This document shows, one piece after another, positions 35,321 to 42,992 of a stretch of 64,000 bases of DNA (position 1 is its first letter; every line of letters begins with the position of its first letter). Made by a program: the position numbers and the translations under genes. The DNA comes from Erwinia sp. SLM-02 (GTDB taxonomy: Bacteria > Pseudomonadota > Gammaproteobacteria > Enterobacterales > Enterobacteriaceae). The notes beneath the pieces were generated by a model. The model was not told the DNA's origin and did not search any database. It saw only the letters and a program-made list of their open reading frames with translations. The stretch is from contig NZ_JAQISN010000001.1 in assembly GCF_037450285.1 (NCBI RefSeq), positions 1,302,001-1,366,000 on the forward strand. The letters are read 5' to 3'.

Positions 35321-35339
35321 ATTGCTCCCCCGCCTCGCC
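35321..35339 (-). other. cos site (cohesive-end sequence)
   Basis: The minus strand reads GGCGAGGCGGGGGAGCAAT, matching the 19-base P2 cohesive end GGCGAGGCGGGGAAAGCAC at the first 12 bases and closely after. It lies downstream of Q as in P2. The 460 bases between Q and the next gene hold no other gene; they contain short hairpins (for example 35203-35219, GCCAGCG-CCA-CGCTGGC) of the kind found around cos. Confidence 0.85.
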
Positions 35340-35553
35340 CGCACACAAAACGTACCTCTTTTTGTGCAGGTTTCAAAACCGGTCCGAGCGCCGCCAGCAC
35401 TGGCGCGGGCGGCTATTAAGAACGGATAAAAAATTGTGCAAAATTGTGCGTTTTTTTGCATGATGAGTGCCTCAATAAGAAAGGCAATAGTATCTAACCC
35501 CTTAAGTGCGTAAAACCACAACTCAAAATGACGAATCCGATAAGGAGCGATGT

Positions 35554-35889
35554 GTGTATATACCTACATGGTTGCTAGTGCTGTTATTTTTATACTTTAT
35601 CTTCTTACAGTACTCTTATTCTAAAACCTCCAAGGAAAATCATAGGATTAGGGTTAAATACAATGCAGTTGCTCACTCAACAAGAGGTTGGTGGAACCGT
35701 TTGAATGGTTCAGTTATGTACAAGGTTTATAATATTGATACGAGTAATCTGGAAGATATCAATAGTGAACTCGGCGCTGAGTTTGCTCCCTCAATTGATA
35801 TAACAGAATCGATTGAATTAATAAGTGACTTGAAAGGTTTAATTGAAGATTTTAGACAGCTACCTGTGATGCATGAGTATGATGAGTAA
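35554..35889 (+). CDS. Small membrane-anchored cargo protein, unknown
   Basis: A 111-residue protein from GTG 35554, which has AAGGAG six bases upstream; a GTG at 35506 would add 16 polar residues without a ribosome site. One N-terminal membrane helix (PTWLLVLLFLYFIFLQY), a basic stretch (SKTSKENHRIRVKYN), then a soluble, acidic domain (NIDTSNLEDINSELGAEFAPSIDITESIELISD). The DNA is clearly more AT-rich than the phage genes around it. I recognise no family. It lies between cos and A, where P2 carries tin and old, so exclusion or defence is a reasonable guess only. Confidence 0.7.
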   Translation: MYIPTWLLVLLFLYFIFLQYSYSKTSKENHRIRVKYNAVAHSTRGWWNRLNGSVMYKVYNIDTSNLEDINSELGAEFAPSIDITESIELISDLKGLIEDFRQLPVMHEYDE

Positions 35890-36043
35890 ATTTGTTAAAT
35901 TGATGCTTGCGCAAAAAAAATCGACTAACGATTTTGCTGGACAATAAACCGTGAATGTATTCACGGTTGTTGCTGTCGGCAATGATGCCTGTATTGAATA
36001 GCGGCATGCTAAATGTGGCTTTTTCTGGATTTATTTTTTTCAT
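35852..36043 (-). CDS. Possible small protein overlapping the end of A
   Basis: A 63-residue frame from ATG 36043 (MKKINPEKATFSMPLFNTG), overlapping the last 35 bases of A, with AAGGG about ten bases upstream. It converges on and overlaps the cargo gene 35554-35889 by 38 bases. It contains a 9-bp inverted repeat (35947-35968). No family is recognised. It may be a real small early gene or just an open frame in AT-rich DNA. Confidence 0.3.
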   Translation of the reverse strand: MKKINPEKATFSMPLFNTGIIADSNNREYIHGLLSSKIVSRFFLRKHQFNKFTHHTHASQVAV

Positions 36044-38537
36044 CTTTCGATCCCTTTCTGATGTTGTTGAACCTCGCAAGAATTTCATGTGCCCTTGCTG
36101 CCTGCTCTAACTCCTGATTTGTGGTGATTTCTGGCTCTTTTCGGCTGTAAATCTGTCCGTCATTTCGGGAGTAATAGCGCTCGCCATTGATGGACAGCTC
36201 TCCGCCCGCTGCCAGATGGCGCGCCCACAGCATGAGATTGTTATCGCGCCAGCCCAGTGACTGCGCGAAATCATAAATTTCAGCCACTTTCTGGCTGTCC
36301 TCTGGTGCATAGGCTGCTTTTTTCGCTGGTTTTGGTGGGGCTTTCTCACTACGGATGCGCCGGAGGATGTCCCGGCGTTCCTGTCTGGTCGCCTTATTCA
36401 GATCAGGTGGCCATGTTTCAGCTGCTGGCACCGTCATTTCTGACGGATGACTGTGGATAACTGTCCCGTTTTTGCTGGTTTTTTGTTCCGGGGGACAGTT
36501 ATTGCCACGAGTCCAAGGGGCGCTAGCGCCCTGGTCGGCTGAAGCCTCCTGAACGTCAACGGACTTACGAACCTTTTTCCACTTCGTCGCATGCGTGCAT
36601 ATCCGGCCTGCTGCGAGGCGTGACCACACGCCATAAATACGGATGCCGTGATCGCCGTAGGCGTTTGCCTCTTCGTTAATTTCGTATGCGGTGCGGATAA
36701 GATGGAGATCGCGCGGTACCAGTACGCCACCCTGTTTCATGATGTAGGTAGCGAAGCAGCCCACATCTGCGGCGGCCAGAACGGCATCAAGGCGTGGATT
36801 TTCCAGTACCGGCGCGCCCGGCTTTTTGTCTTTCTGCTGCCTGCCAGCCTGACCGGCCAGCAAACGCAGTTCGCGGTAAGCCTGGCGGCTCGGTATGCCA
36901 AAGAAACGGAATTGCTGGACGCGGTGCAGTGATGCCCAGGCAGTAACATGCTCTGCGTTATCACGCAGTGATTTACCGGTTTCTTTGCTGACCTCGTTAG
37001 CCAGTCCGCGTCCGTCGATGTTCTTACTGATGTATTTCGATATGTAGCTGGTTGGCGTGCCTTTGCGGCGGTCAATCAGCTTTGATTTGAAGCGAGGGCC
37101 AGTATTGTTCCCCAGCTCTGCACGATCTTCACGAATAGAGAATTTCCGCAGCATTGCGGTGACTGCCCGGCGGTCTTTTTTGCGCATAAAGCACAGCAGG
37201 TGCCAGTGTACTGTACCGTCATGGTGAGGTTCAGCCACGCGCACGCCATACCAGCGCAGACCAGCCTTGTGCATTGCCTTACGGTAGGCTGCGAACATAT
37301 TTACCAGGTAATCGCTGCTTTCCCTTACGGTGGCATTTTTCCATGTTGGGTTAGGGCGGCCATTGCTCAGCGTTGCATGGAAGCGAGAAGGGCAAGTGAT
37401 GGTATAGAAAACCGCACAGTCGCCGCGCATCTCGGCGATCAGCTCCAAGCCCTTTACGCAGGCCATCATTTCATTGCGCCGGTGCGCCGGGTTGCTGCTG
37501 CTGGCGTTCACAACGTCTTCCATATCCAGCGTGTCACCGTCTTCATTCACCAACTCATGCGCGCGGAAAAACTCCAGCGCTTTGCGACGCTGTTCGCGCT
37601 TATGGATCACCGCCTCATAGCTGACATACGGAGATGCTTTTTTGTTGACCAGGCATACCGCGCGAAGCTGTTCTTCGCGCCATTCGCAGCGCATCTGCCA
37701 TAACTTGCCATACCACCAGTCGGCACAACGCATACGCCCTATCGATCCGGGAATTACGTCGTAAGGAACAGGTTTGCGGCGGCGCTTTTTGCGTCGCAGC
37801 CTGTCAAAGGCGGGCGGGATAACATCAAGGCGCATTGCCTCATCAGCAACGCGCTCCCATACACGCCTGATTTGCTCAGGTAGCGAGTCATCGCCGGTCA
37901 GAAACTCGCTGCATGCTGCCTCCAGACACATGTCCATATGCGCGGCAACCAGCGTGGAAAGCCTTTTCACCTGGTTCTGATTCATTTCGGGCATCACCAG
38001 CAGGCCGTCCAGACCCTGATGACTCGCCATGAAGCGGAAAGAAATGGATATCTGTGAGTCGCGCACGCGATCGAGGCGCTCAAGGCATGGCCTGACAGTC
38101 TCGCGCAGATAGCGTGAATAAGCTTTCGGTCTGTTCAGGCTGTACAGGTAATCAATGCGCTGCAGCATAGGTTTGCTGATGAATGATGGTTGGGCGTGGA
38201 CGTTCGCACGGATTATCAGATCTGGGCTGAACTGCTGGCGCTCATGGGCCATTTTCGCCCGGCTCAGTAAGTCGGCCTGGTCATTCTCGCGCTGAACGGG
38301 ATCGCGCGACTCGTTATAGAAATAGCGGTTCCACACCTCATCACTCAGCGCCTCGCGGCGCAGCTGTTCGCGCTCGTTGTCTTTCGCATAGAGAGTGATC
38401 AGGTTTGAAAGTGCCGATTCTGGTGCTGCCTGTGCGGAGTCCAGATAAGGATTAACCGCCTTTTTTGGGGCATTCCATGAAAAAGCACCGGCGGCCTCAT
38501 TTGGGCCGCCGTTTGTAATGGCTTTGGCGTTGCTCAA
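36009..38537 (-). CDS. A: Replication initiation endonuclease gpA
   Basis: An 842-residue HUH-family nicking enzyme for rolling-circle replication, longer than P2 A (761). Metal-binding HWH is at 444-446 (EPHHDGTVHWHLLCF) and the paired catalytic Tyr at 498 and 502 (TSYISKYISKNIDGRG), the same Yx3Y as P2. The N-terminal GAFSWNAPKKAV matches P2 GAYAWNAPREAV. The start is TTG at 38537, overlapping the dam stop (TTGA) with AGAGG upstream; the next ATG would be about 95 codons in. Confidence 0.94.
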   Translation of the reverse strand: MSNAKAITNGGPNEAAGAFSWNAPKKAVNPYLDSAQAAPESALSNLITLYAKDNEREQLRREALSDEVWNRYFYNESRDPVQRENDQADLLSRAKMAHERQQFSPDLIIRANVHAQPSFISKPMLQRIDYLYSLNRPKAYSRYLRETVRPCLERLDRVRDSQISISFRFMASHQGLDGLLVMPEMNQNQVKRLSTLVAAHMDMCLEAACSEFLTGDDSLPEQIRRVWERVADEAMRLDVIPPAFDRLRRKKRRRKPVPYDVIPGSIGRMRCADWWYGKLWQMRCEWREEQLRAVCLVNKKASPYVSYEAVIHKREQRRKALEFFRAHELVNEDGDTLDMEDVVNASSSNPAHRRNEMMACVKGLELIAEMRGDCAVFYTITCPSRFHATLSNGRPNPTWKNATVRESSDYLVNMFAAYRKAMHKAGLRWYGVRVAEPHHDGTVHWHLLCFMRKKDRRAVTAMLRKFSIREDRAELGNNTGPRFKSKLIDRRKGTPTSYISKYISKNIDGRGLANEVSKETGKSLRDNAEHVTAWASLHRVQQFRFFGIPSRQAYRELRLLAGQAGRQQKDKKPGAPVLENPRLDAVLAAADVGCFATYIMKQGGVLVPRDLHLIRTAYEINEEANAYGDHGIRIYGVWSRLAAGRICTHATKWKKVRKSVDVQEASADQGASAPWTRGNNCPPEQKTSKNGTVIHSHPSEMTVPAAETWPPDLNKATRQERRDILRRIRSEKAPPKPAKKAAYAPEDSQKVAEIYDFAQSLGWRDNNLMLWARHLAAGGELSINGERYYSRNDGQIYSRKEPEITTNQELEQAARAHEILARFNNIRKGSKDEKNKSRKSHI

Positions 38538-39397
38538 GACAGAACCTCTTGAACAACAGTGCTCTCATCTCCGGCTGCTGGATCGAAACCAATCCAGTAT
38601 TTCGGGTTTGACGTTGCGATTATTTCTGCGCCCTTTTTTCCTTCACCGGCAGCAACTGTCACGCTGCGAGATGTGGTGATATGACTCAGGGTGAAGTCAT
38701 GGTATGCCTTGCGGTTGAACTCGGTATCGCTGTTAGAAACAACAACAGGGAACCCCTTACCGACTAGCTGATTTAGCTGATCAGCGAGCGCTTCATGCTC
38801 TGCGCGGGCAAAGCCGCTCGTGTGGTACTGACTGAATGTGCCGTCATACGGCGAATCGCTGTAAATCACATCGCCGGGCTGAACCATTGAAAGGGTGTCG
38901 GCGAAGTCTGCACAGATGAACGTTGCTCGTTTGGCTTTGGTAGCAAAGTCACGGATTTCATCAACAGGAAAATACGGTTTGGCTATTTTCTCGTACGGAA
39001 CGTTAAAGCCGCCGTTCTGGTTGTACCGACACACGCCGCGCCAGGCATGGCGATTTAGATACAGGAACGCTGCTGCCCGATATAGCAAAGTCATTCCCGG
39101 ATTGTTATTGAAGTCATCGCGCAGAGCGTAATAGTCCTGCTCACTGGCATTCTGGGCGAAAAGTTTCGCCGCCAGCGCAATGAATGCGTTTTCGTGCTGC
39201 TGGATTTGCTGGTACATGTTGATCAGATCGCTGTTGATATCAGCGACGAGATAGGCGGGATAGTCAGTGGCCATCATGACGGCGCAAGATCCGCCGAACG
39301 GCTCAACCAGGCGCTGGCCGGCTGGCAGAAACTTTTTCAGCTCGGTCATCACTTTTGACTTACTGCCTACCCACTTCAGAGGAGTTTTAACGGTCAT
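38534..39397 (-). CDS. dam: Phage DNA adenine methylase, altered motif IV
   Basis: 287 residues of the Dam (GATC-type) adenine methyltransferase family found in P2-like early regions. The SAM-binding motif is LKWVGSKSKV...VEPFGGSCAVM. Motif IV, normally DPPY, reads DSPY (residues 181-184, YSDSPYDGTFSQYHTSGF). A single base (TCG for CCG, codon 38852-38854) accounts for it. Activity is uncertain. It overlaps both neighbours. Confidence 0.92.
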   Translation of the reverse strand: MTVKTPLKWVGSKSKVMTELKKFLPAGQRLVEPFGGSCAVMMATDYPAYLVADINSDLINMYQQIQQHENAFIALAAKLFAQNASEQDYYALRDDFNNNPGMTLLYRAAAFLYLNRHAWRGVCRYNQNGGFNVPYEKIAKPYFPVDEIRDFATKAKRATFICADFADTLSMVQPGDVIYSDSPYDGTFSQYHTSGFARAEHEALADQLNQLVGKGFPVVVSNSDTEFNRKAYHDFTLSHITTSRSVTVAAGEGKKGAEIIATSNPKYWIGFDPAAGDESTVVQEVLS

Positions 39398-39621
39398 AAG
39401 GCACCGCCTTGCATGTGCTTTGCGCGGCTCTCAATCAGTGACTGGCAGTGAGTGCAGGTAGAAACGCCCGGCACAGCGATGCGCCGCGCCTGCTCAATTT
39501 CTTCACCGCAGGACTCACAGAAAAATGCACTTTCTGCCGTTACATGCGATCTGGCCGCCATGATTTGACGCTCAAGCGTGGCGGCGGCATGTTCCTGCGC
39601 AATGTCGATTACGTCAGCCAT
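39394..39621 (-). CDS. TraR/DksA-type zinc-finger protein
   Basis: 75 residues with a C4 zinc finger (C35, C38, C56, C59; FCESCGEEIEQARRIAVPGVSTCTHCQ), the short phage/plasmid form of DksA. Such proteins bind RNA polymerase in the secondary channel. It overlaps the start of dam and the end of the DUF2732 gene. P2 has an equivalent (orf82). Confidence 0.93.
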   Translation of the reverse strand: MADVIDIAQEHAAATLERQIMAARSHVTAESAFFCESCGEEIEQARRIAVPGVSTCTHCQSLIESRAKHMQGGAL

Positions 39622-39854
39622 CAGCAGATCTCCCGAGCCTGGTTATTCATGGCTTCAGCTTCCTGTCGCAGCAGTTCGGCGGCCTCTGCGTAATTGAGCT
39701 GGCGTGAGGTGATATGAGCAGCAAGGGAATCCAGGCGGGCAGAGTGGGCAGCAGCGCGATTGCGGCGCTCGTCTAATCTTGTCTCAGTCAGCAGGATATT
39801 GATCCCGGCATCGTCCTCGCCGGTTTTAATTGAGCGCTGTTCTAAATTACGCAT
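39621..39854 (-). CDS. DUF2732-family early protein
   Basis: 77 residues, predicted all-helical and charged (LDERRNRAAAHSARLDSLAAHI...YAEAAELLRQEAEAMNNQAREIC). This small family is found next to the TraR-like gene in P2-type phages. The function is unknown. A good ribosome site (CAGGAG) precedes the ATG. Confidence 0.8.
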   Translation of the reverse strand: MRNLEQRSIKTGEDDAGINILLTETRLDERRNRAAAHSARLDSLAAHITSRQLNYAEAAELLRQEAEAMNNQAREIC

Positions 39855-39970
39855 TTTCTGAACTCCTGAATTTTGGCAATAAAAATCCCGGCGAACAGAT
39901 ACGCCTTTTTATTGACCATTAAGGATTAACGGAAAAGTATTTCGGGATTATCAATAATGCCCGGTTTGGG

Positions 39971-40067
39971 TATAGGAGATACTCTGCTCTATTGCAGCCC
40001 ATTCTTGTCAGGGCGCGACCAGATATCTCCTATTTAATGAGGCACTAATCAATGCGTCATTAAATAG
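39971..40067. repeat. Overlapping inverted repeats in an early-gene gap
   Basis: TAGGAGATA (39973-39981) pairs with TATCTCCTA (40024-40032), and CTATTTAATGA (40030-40040) pairs with TCATTAAATAG (40057-40067). The middle segment is shared, so the two hairpins exclude each other. The gap (39855-40083) has no convincing gene; a 25-codon frame beginning near 39927 on the minus strand lacks a ribosome site. Confidence 0.6.
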
Positions 40068-40083
40068 GGCCGGTTTTACCCGG

Positions 40084-40359
40084 CTATGCGGAAAAGTGTT
40101 CCAGGCTGACAGGTGAGGGGATTTCGCCGCAATTGCACATGCTGACCAGGGATTCCAGAGCATCAGCGCTGACATCATCACCAGCGGCACGGGCCACGCT
40201 GGCTAGCCCTTCCATGCCTACGCTCAGGCGGAAGGCATAATCATTCAGCGACAGCTGGCGAACTGCCTCGGCGGTGGCGACGGCATAATTCAGGTTTTCT
40301 TTTTTGTAGTGATATTGCTGAAGCAAATCGTTTAATAGCACTGCGTATGCTTTTTTCAT
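40084..40359 (-). CDS. Early-region protein, unknown
   Basis: 91 residues, mostly helical (LLNDLLQQYHYKKENLNYAVATAEAVRQL...SVGMEGLASVARAAGDDVSADALESLVSMCNCGE). It has a good ribosome site (GAGGAA) and a 4-base overlap with the upstream gene, so it is very likely expressed. No function is recognised. It occupies the place of the small orf80-type genes of P2. Confidence 0.75.
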   Translation of the reverse strand: MKKAYAVLLNDLLQQYHYKKENLNYAVATAEAVRQLSLNDYAFRLSVGMEGLASVARAAGDDVSADALESLVSMCNCGEIPSPVSLEHFSA

Positions 40360-40568
40360 TTCCTCGCCCTTTTAATGATTTTATCTATAGTTTTTTCCGC
40401 CTCGGCAGGGGAGAAATCACGGCCCAGATAAATTCCATTGTTAGTTATTTGATATGTCCGGCGTTTTGTTTTGCTGTGCTGCGGGCATATCTGAATGGTG
40501 AAACCACAATAAAGGCGCGTGTGTTTAGATATATGGACTGTTGCGCCGGTGAGATTATTCATCTTCAT
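40356..40568 (-). CDS. Early-region protein, unknown
   Basis: 70 residues, basic, with a compact beta pattern (TGATVHISKHTRLYCGFTIQICPQHSKTKRRTYQITNNGIYLGRDF) followed by a helix (SPAEAEKTIDKIIKRARK). AGGA precedes the ATG. It is co-transcribed with cox. No family is assigned with certainty. Confidence 0.72.
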   Translation of the reverse strand: MKMNNLTGATVHISKHTRLYCGFTIQICPQHSKTKRRTYQITNNGIYLGRDFSPAEAEKTIDKIIKRARK

Positions 40569-40610
40569 GATTCCTGAATAGCTAAAGAACTATTAAGCAA
40601 TGCAATTAAT

Positions 40611-40871
40611 TCAGACCTTCATCATCAACGCTTCTTGAGCTTCCGCATACGCTTCTAAAAACTCGTAAACCATATTTACCTGACGCTCCCTGCCTGGCTT
40701 GGTTTTGGTGAGAACCAACTTTCCTTCATTGGCCTGCTGCTGAATTGTGCGAACGGTCTGACCGGTGATCTCTGCATATGCAGATAGGGTCAGTTTTGGG
40801 TAGGGAAGGCAGAATACAACCGGGCAATCAGGCATTCTTAACAACGTTGGTTTTGGTTTCTTAGCTGTCAT
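40611..40871 (-). CDS. cox: Cox-type regulator and excisionase
   Basis: 86 residues with a winged-helix core (KLTLSAYAEITGQTVRTIQQQANEGKLVLTKTKPG) like P2 Cox and 186 Apl. It represses the lysogenic promoter and assists Int in excision. Position (first early gene, divergent from C) and size fit. GAGGAT precedes the ATG. Confidence 0.85.
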   Translation of the reverse strand: MTAKKPKPTLLRMPDCPVVFCLPYPKLTLSAYAEITGQTVRTIQQQANEGKLVLTKTKPGRERQVNMVYEFLEAYAEAQEALMMKV

Positions 40872-40920
40872 GGATTATCCTCTAGGATCACGCCGGATTT
40901 AACCGGATTTCATTAGATCT

Positions 40921-40973
40921 AGGGTAGTAATCTCTACCCTTGATGCGCAGTTTAGGGTGGTAATCTCTACCAT
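40921..40973. promoter_or_regulatory. Two C-repressor operator repeats
   Basis: AGGGTAGTAATCTCTACCCT (40921-40940, a 7-bp palindrome around TAATCT) and AGGGTGGTAATCTCTACCAT (40954-40973). Their centres are 33 bp apart, about three helical turns. The second covers the ribosome-binding region and the start codon of C. They lie between the divergent cox and C genes, where P2 has its two-operator switch. Confidence 0.85.
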
Positions 40974-41274
40974 GTCAACGAACATTGGAAAAAAAGTAAG
41001 GTCTGTAAGGGAAGCTGAAGGGCTGACTAGGGGGCAATTCTTTGAATTGACGGGGATTCCTGAAGGTACACAGAAGTACTACGAGACAGGAAGGGTAGAG
41101 AGTGTGGGTAGTGATATCCTGCTGAAAATCACATTACATCCACAGTTCCAAAAATATGCTCTTTGGTTAGTAACCGACACTACATCGGAAGCATCCGGGC
41201 AAATCTCTCCGGCTCTCTCCCCTGATGGGCAAAGCAGCACATCGAGCCGCCGAAAAGACCAAAAGGCTGGCTAA
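40972..41274 (+). CDS. C: Immunity repressor C
   Basis: 100 residues, homologous to P2 C (99). It has a helix-turn-helix (TRGQFFELTGIPEGTQKYYETGR) and the P2-like C-terminus (PQFQKYALWLVTD...SGQISPALSPDGQ). It maintains lysogeny by repressing the early promoter. The ATG at 40972 aligns with the P2 start; its ribosome site is weak and overlaps an operator, so C may be poorly translated or autoregulated. Confidence 0.94.
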   Translation: MSTNIGKKVRSVREAEGLTRGQFFELTGIPEGTQKYYETGRVESVGSDILLKITLHPQFQKYALWLVTDTTSEASGQISPALSPDGQSSTSSRRKDQKAG

Positions 41275-41329
41275 CTGCTTTAAAAATAAAAGATAAATGG
41301 TCTAAGGGCGGGATTTGTTACGAGCGCAA

Positions 41330-41563
41330 TTACTTCTGTTGATGCGGAGCTGCTTTCTTGGTTAAGCAGTCGATTTGTTGATTGTCATCGACCAGTAAAT
41401 ACATAAAACCAGAGCCAGAGCGCAGCTCTTCAGCTGTGCCGAAGCGATCAAATGTAAATGACACTTGGCCGCCTTTCAGCTGCCTTAAGGCGACTAACAA
41501 GAAAATCACGGCGCGCTGGATGCGTCCTTTTAGTGATGGAGAGCTATCAATTATGAGTCTCAT
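41330..41563 (-). CDS. Cargo protein of unknown function (minus partner)
   Basis: 77 residues: a hydrophobic N-terminal part (RIQRAVIFLLVALRQL) and a beta-rich part (GQVSFTFDRFGTAEELRSGSGFMYLLVDDN). TAAGGG lies six bases before the ATG. Its first 11 bases overlap, head to head, the start of the next gene. The minus frame looks more protein-like here than the plus frame. No family is recognised. Confidence 0.65.
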   Translation of the reverse strand: MRLIIDSSPSLKGRIQRAVIFLLVALRQLKGGQVSFTFDRFGTAEELRSGSGFMYLLVDDNQQIDCLTKKAAPHQQK

Positions 41564-41565
41564 AA
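41551..41565. repeat. Palindrome holding two divergent start codons
   Basis: TTATGAGTCTCATAA is a perfect 7-1-7 palindrome. The plus ATG is at 41553 and the minus ATG at 41563, one in each arm, so the two proteins begin MSL and MRL. Confidence 0.8.
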
Positions 41566-41897
41566 ATGCCCTTAGGTTGCGTCTCGATGAAGATTGTAGA
41601 GATGATGTTGTAGCAATGCTGGAAAATCAAGGGATTCGCGTGACTAACATCATGCAGTTTTCCGTGTTTGGTTCCGGTAGTCTTGCTGTTTGTTTTGAAA
41701 CTGCTTCAAAAGCTACTAAGAGCATTCAGAAGATTTTCAACCATATGACTAGCAAGAAGAAAGTTGTTTTTGTAGTAACGTTACCCAATGGTGCATCCGT
41801 TAACATCAACATGGCTAACCTAACCCATGAAGAGCAACTGGACATAATTGATAAGGCTGTGGGGGTTATCGTCTCTTCTAAAACTGAGGCGGAATGA
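41553..41897 (+). CDS. Cargo protein of unknown function (plus partner)
   Basis: 114 residues from ATG 41553 (GGAGA about ten bases upstream). The frame is open further upstream, but that part is Ser/Pro/Lys-rich shadow of the minus gene. N-terminal helices (SLINALRLRLDEDCRDDVVAMLENQG), a central beta part (TNIMQFSVFGSGSLAVCFE), then KKVVFVVTLPNGASVNINMANLTHEEQLDIIDKAVGVIV. The stop overlaps the int start (ATGATGA), so it is probably co-expressed with int. The function is unknown. Confidence 0.72.
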   Translation: MSLINALRLRLDEDCRDDVVAMLENQGIRVTNIMQFSVFGSGSLAVCFETASKATKSIQKIFNHMTSKKKVVFVVTLPNGASVNINMANLTHEEQLDIIDKAVGVIVSSKTEAE

Positions 41898-42886
41898 TGA
41901 CAATTGCTAAGTTGGAGTCAGGTCAGTACCGTGTCGATGTTCGTCCCCAGGGCAGGGATGGTAAGCGCATTCGCAAGACATTTAAAACCAAGTCTGAGGC
42001 GCAGCAATATGAGCGCTGGGTTGTCGCTACCCAGAACAATAAAGAATGGATAGATAAACCCGCTGACAGACGACCGCTTAAGGAATTGATTGAGCTGTGG
42101 CGATCGCAGCACGGCAGAACTCTTAAGGACGGCGAGGCTATCTACAAAAAGCTGATTAATATCGCCGAACGAATGGGGCACCCGCGAGCTGATCAAATCA
42201 ACCGCGCCAGCATTGCCCGGTATCGCGCGTTGCGGCTGGAGGCAGGCATAAAGCCTGAAACCATTAACAAAGATCAAACCATGTTAAGCGGAGTTTTTAC
42301 TGCTCTGATTGAAACCGGTCTTTTCCACAATGAACATCCGCTAGCTGGTCTTACGCGTATAAAGCGCAGTGCCCGGCAGATGGCTTATCTCACTCAGCCG
42401 CAAATAATTGCATTCCTGAACGCATTGGATGGAGATGATCTAAAGGTGGCTCGCCTGTGCCTGGCTACCGGCGCAAGATGGAGTGAAGCCGCAACATTGA
42501 CGCGGGACGCTGTCATCCCTTTCAAGTGTACTTTTGTTAATACGAAGAATGGCAAAGATCGCACAGTGCCAATTTCAAAGACACTACATCAGGAAATTGC
42601 AGGGGAGGGTGACGGACGCGAGTTGTTCCCCGAAGTCGATTATGACAATGTGCGAAAAGTCCTCAAAAAACTGGTTCCCGATTTACCAGATGGTCAAGCT
42701 ACCCACGTTATGCGTCACACTTTTGCCAGTCATTTTATGATTAACGGGGGCAATATTATTTCGCTTCAAAAAATTCTAGGGCACTCCACCATCCTGCAAA
42801 CAATGGTCTATGCGCACTTTGCCCCAGACTACCTGAATGATGCTGTGAAGCTTAACCCATTAGCACCTTTGGAAGGGGGTAAGTGA
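41894..42886 (+). CDS. int: P2-type tyrosine integrase
   Basis: 330 residues. It has an arm-binding N-terminus (YRVDVRPQGRDGKRIRKTFKTKSEA), a core-binding domain, and a catalytic domain with R195 (ATGARWSEA), Lys in NTKNGKDR, H271 and R274 (HVMRHTFASH), H297 (LGHSTI) and the nucleophile Y306 (MVYAHFAP). It ends 106 bases before attR, as expected for a phage integrase next to its attachment site. Such integrases need IHF. Confidence 0.96.
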   Translation: MMTIAKLESGQYRVDVRPQGRDGKRIRKTFKTKSEAQQYERWVVATQNNKEWIDKPADRRPLKELIELWRSQHGRTLKDGEAIYKKLINIAERMGHPRADQINRASIARYRALRLEAGIKPETINKDQTMLSGVFTALIETGLFHNEHPLAGLTRIKRSARQMAYLTQPQIIAFLNALDGDDLKVARLCLATGARWSEAATLTRDAVIPFKCTFVNTKNGKDRTVPISKTLHQEIAGEGDGRELFPEVDYDNVRKVLKKLVPDLPDGQATHVMRHTFASHFMINGGNIISLQKILGHSTILQTMVYAHFAPDYLNDAVKLNPLAPLEGGK

Positions 42887-42992
42887 TCCACATTTTGCCC
42901 AAAACAACAGGATTATGGCGGATTAATGAAGACCAGTGTTTCATCTAACATCAAGATAATAAACGTAAAATACTGATTTATAAGATGTATGT

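Noticed and set aside
35947..35968. 9-bp inverted repeat as a terminator of gene A
   Set aside because: Not followed by a T run on either strand and lies inside a possible small open frame.
39852..39927. 25-codon minus-strand frame MVNKKAYLFAGIFIAK... before the DUF2732 gene
   Set aside because: No ribosome site and it runs over the DUF2732 start; possible but unsupported.
41382..41552. Upstream extension of the plus-strand cargo gene before int
   Set aside because: Low-complexity Ser/Pro/Lys sequence antisense to a more protein-like minus gene; the ATG at 41553 has a ribosome site.
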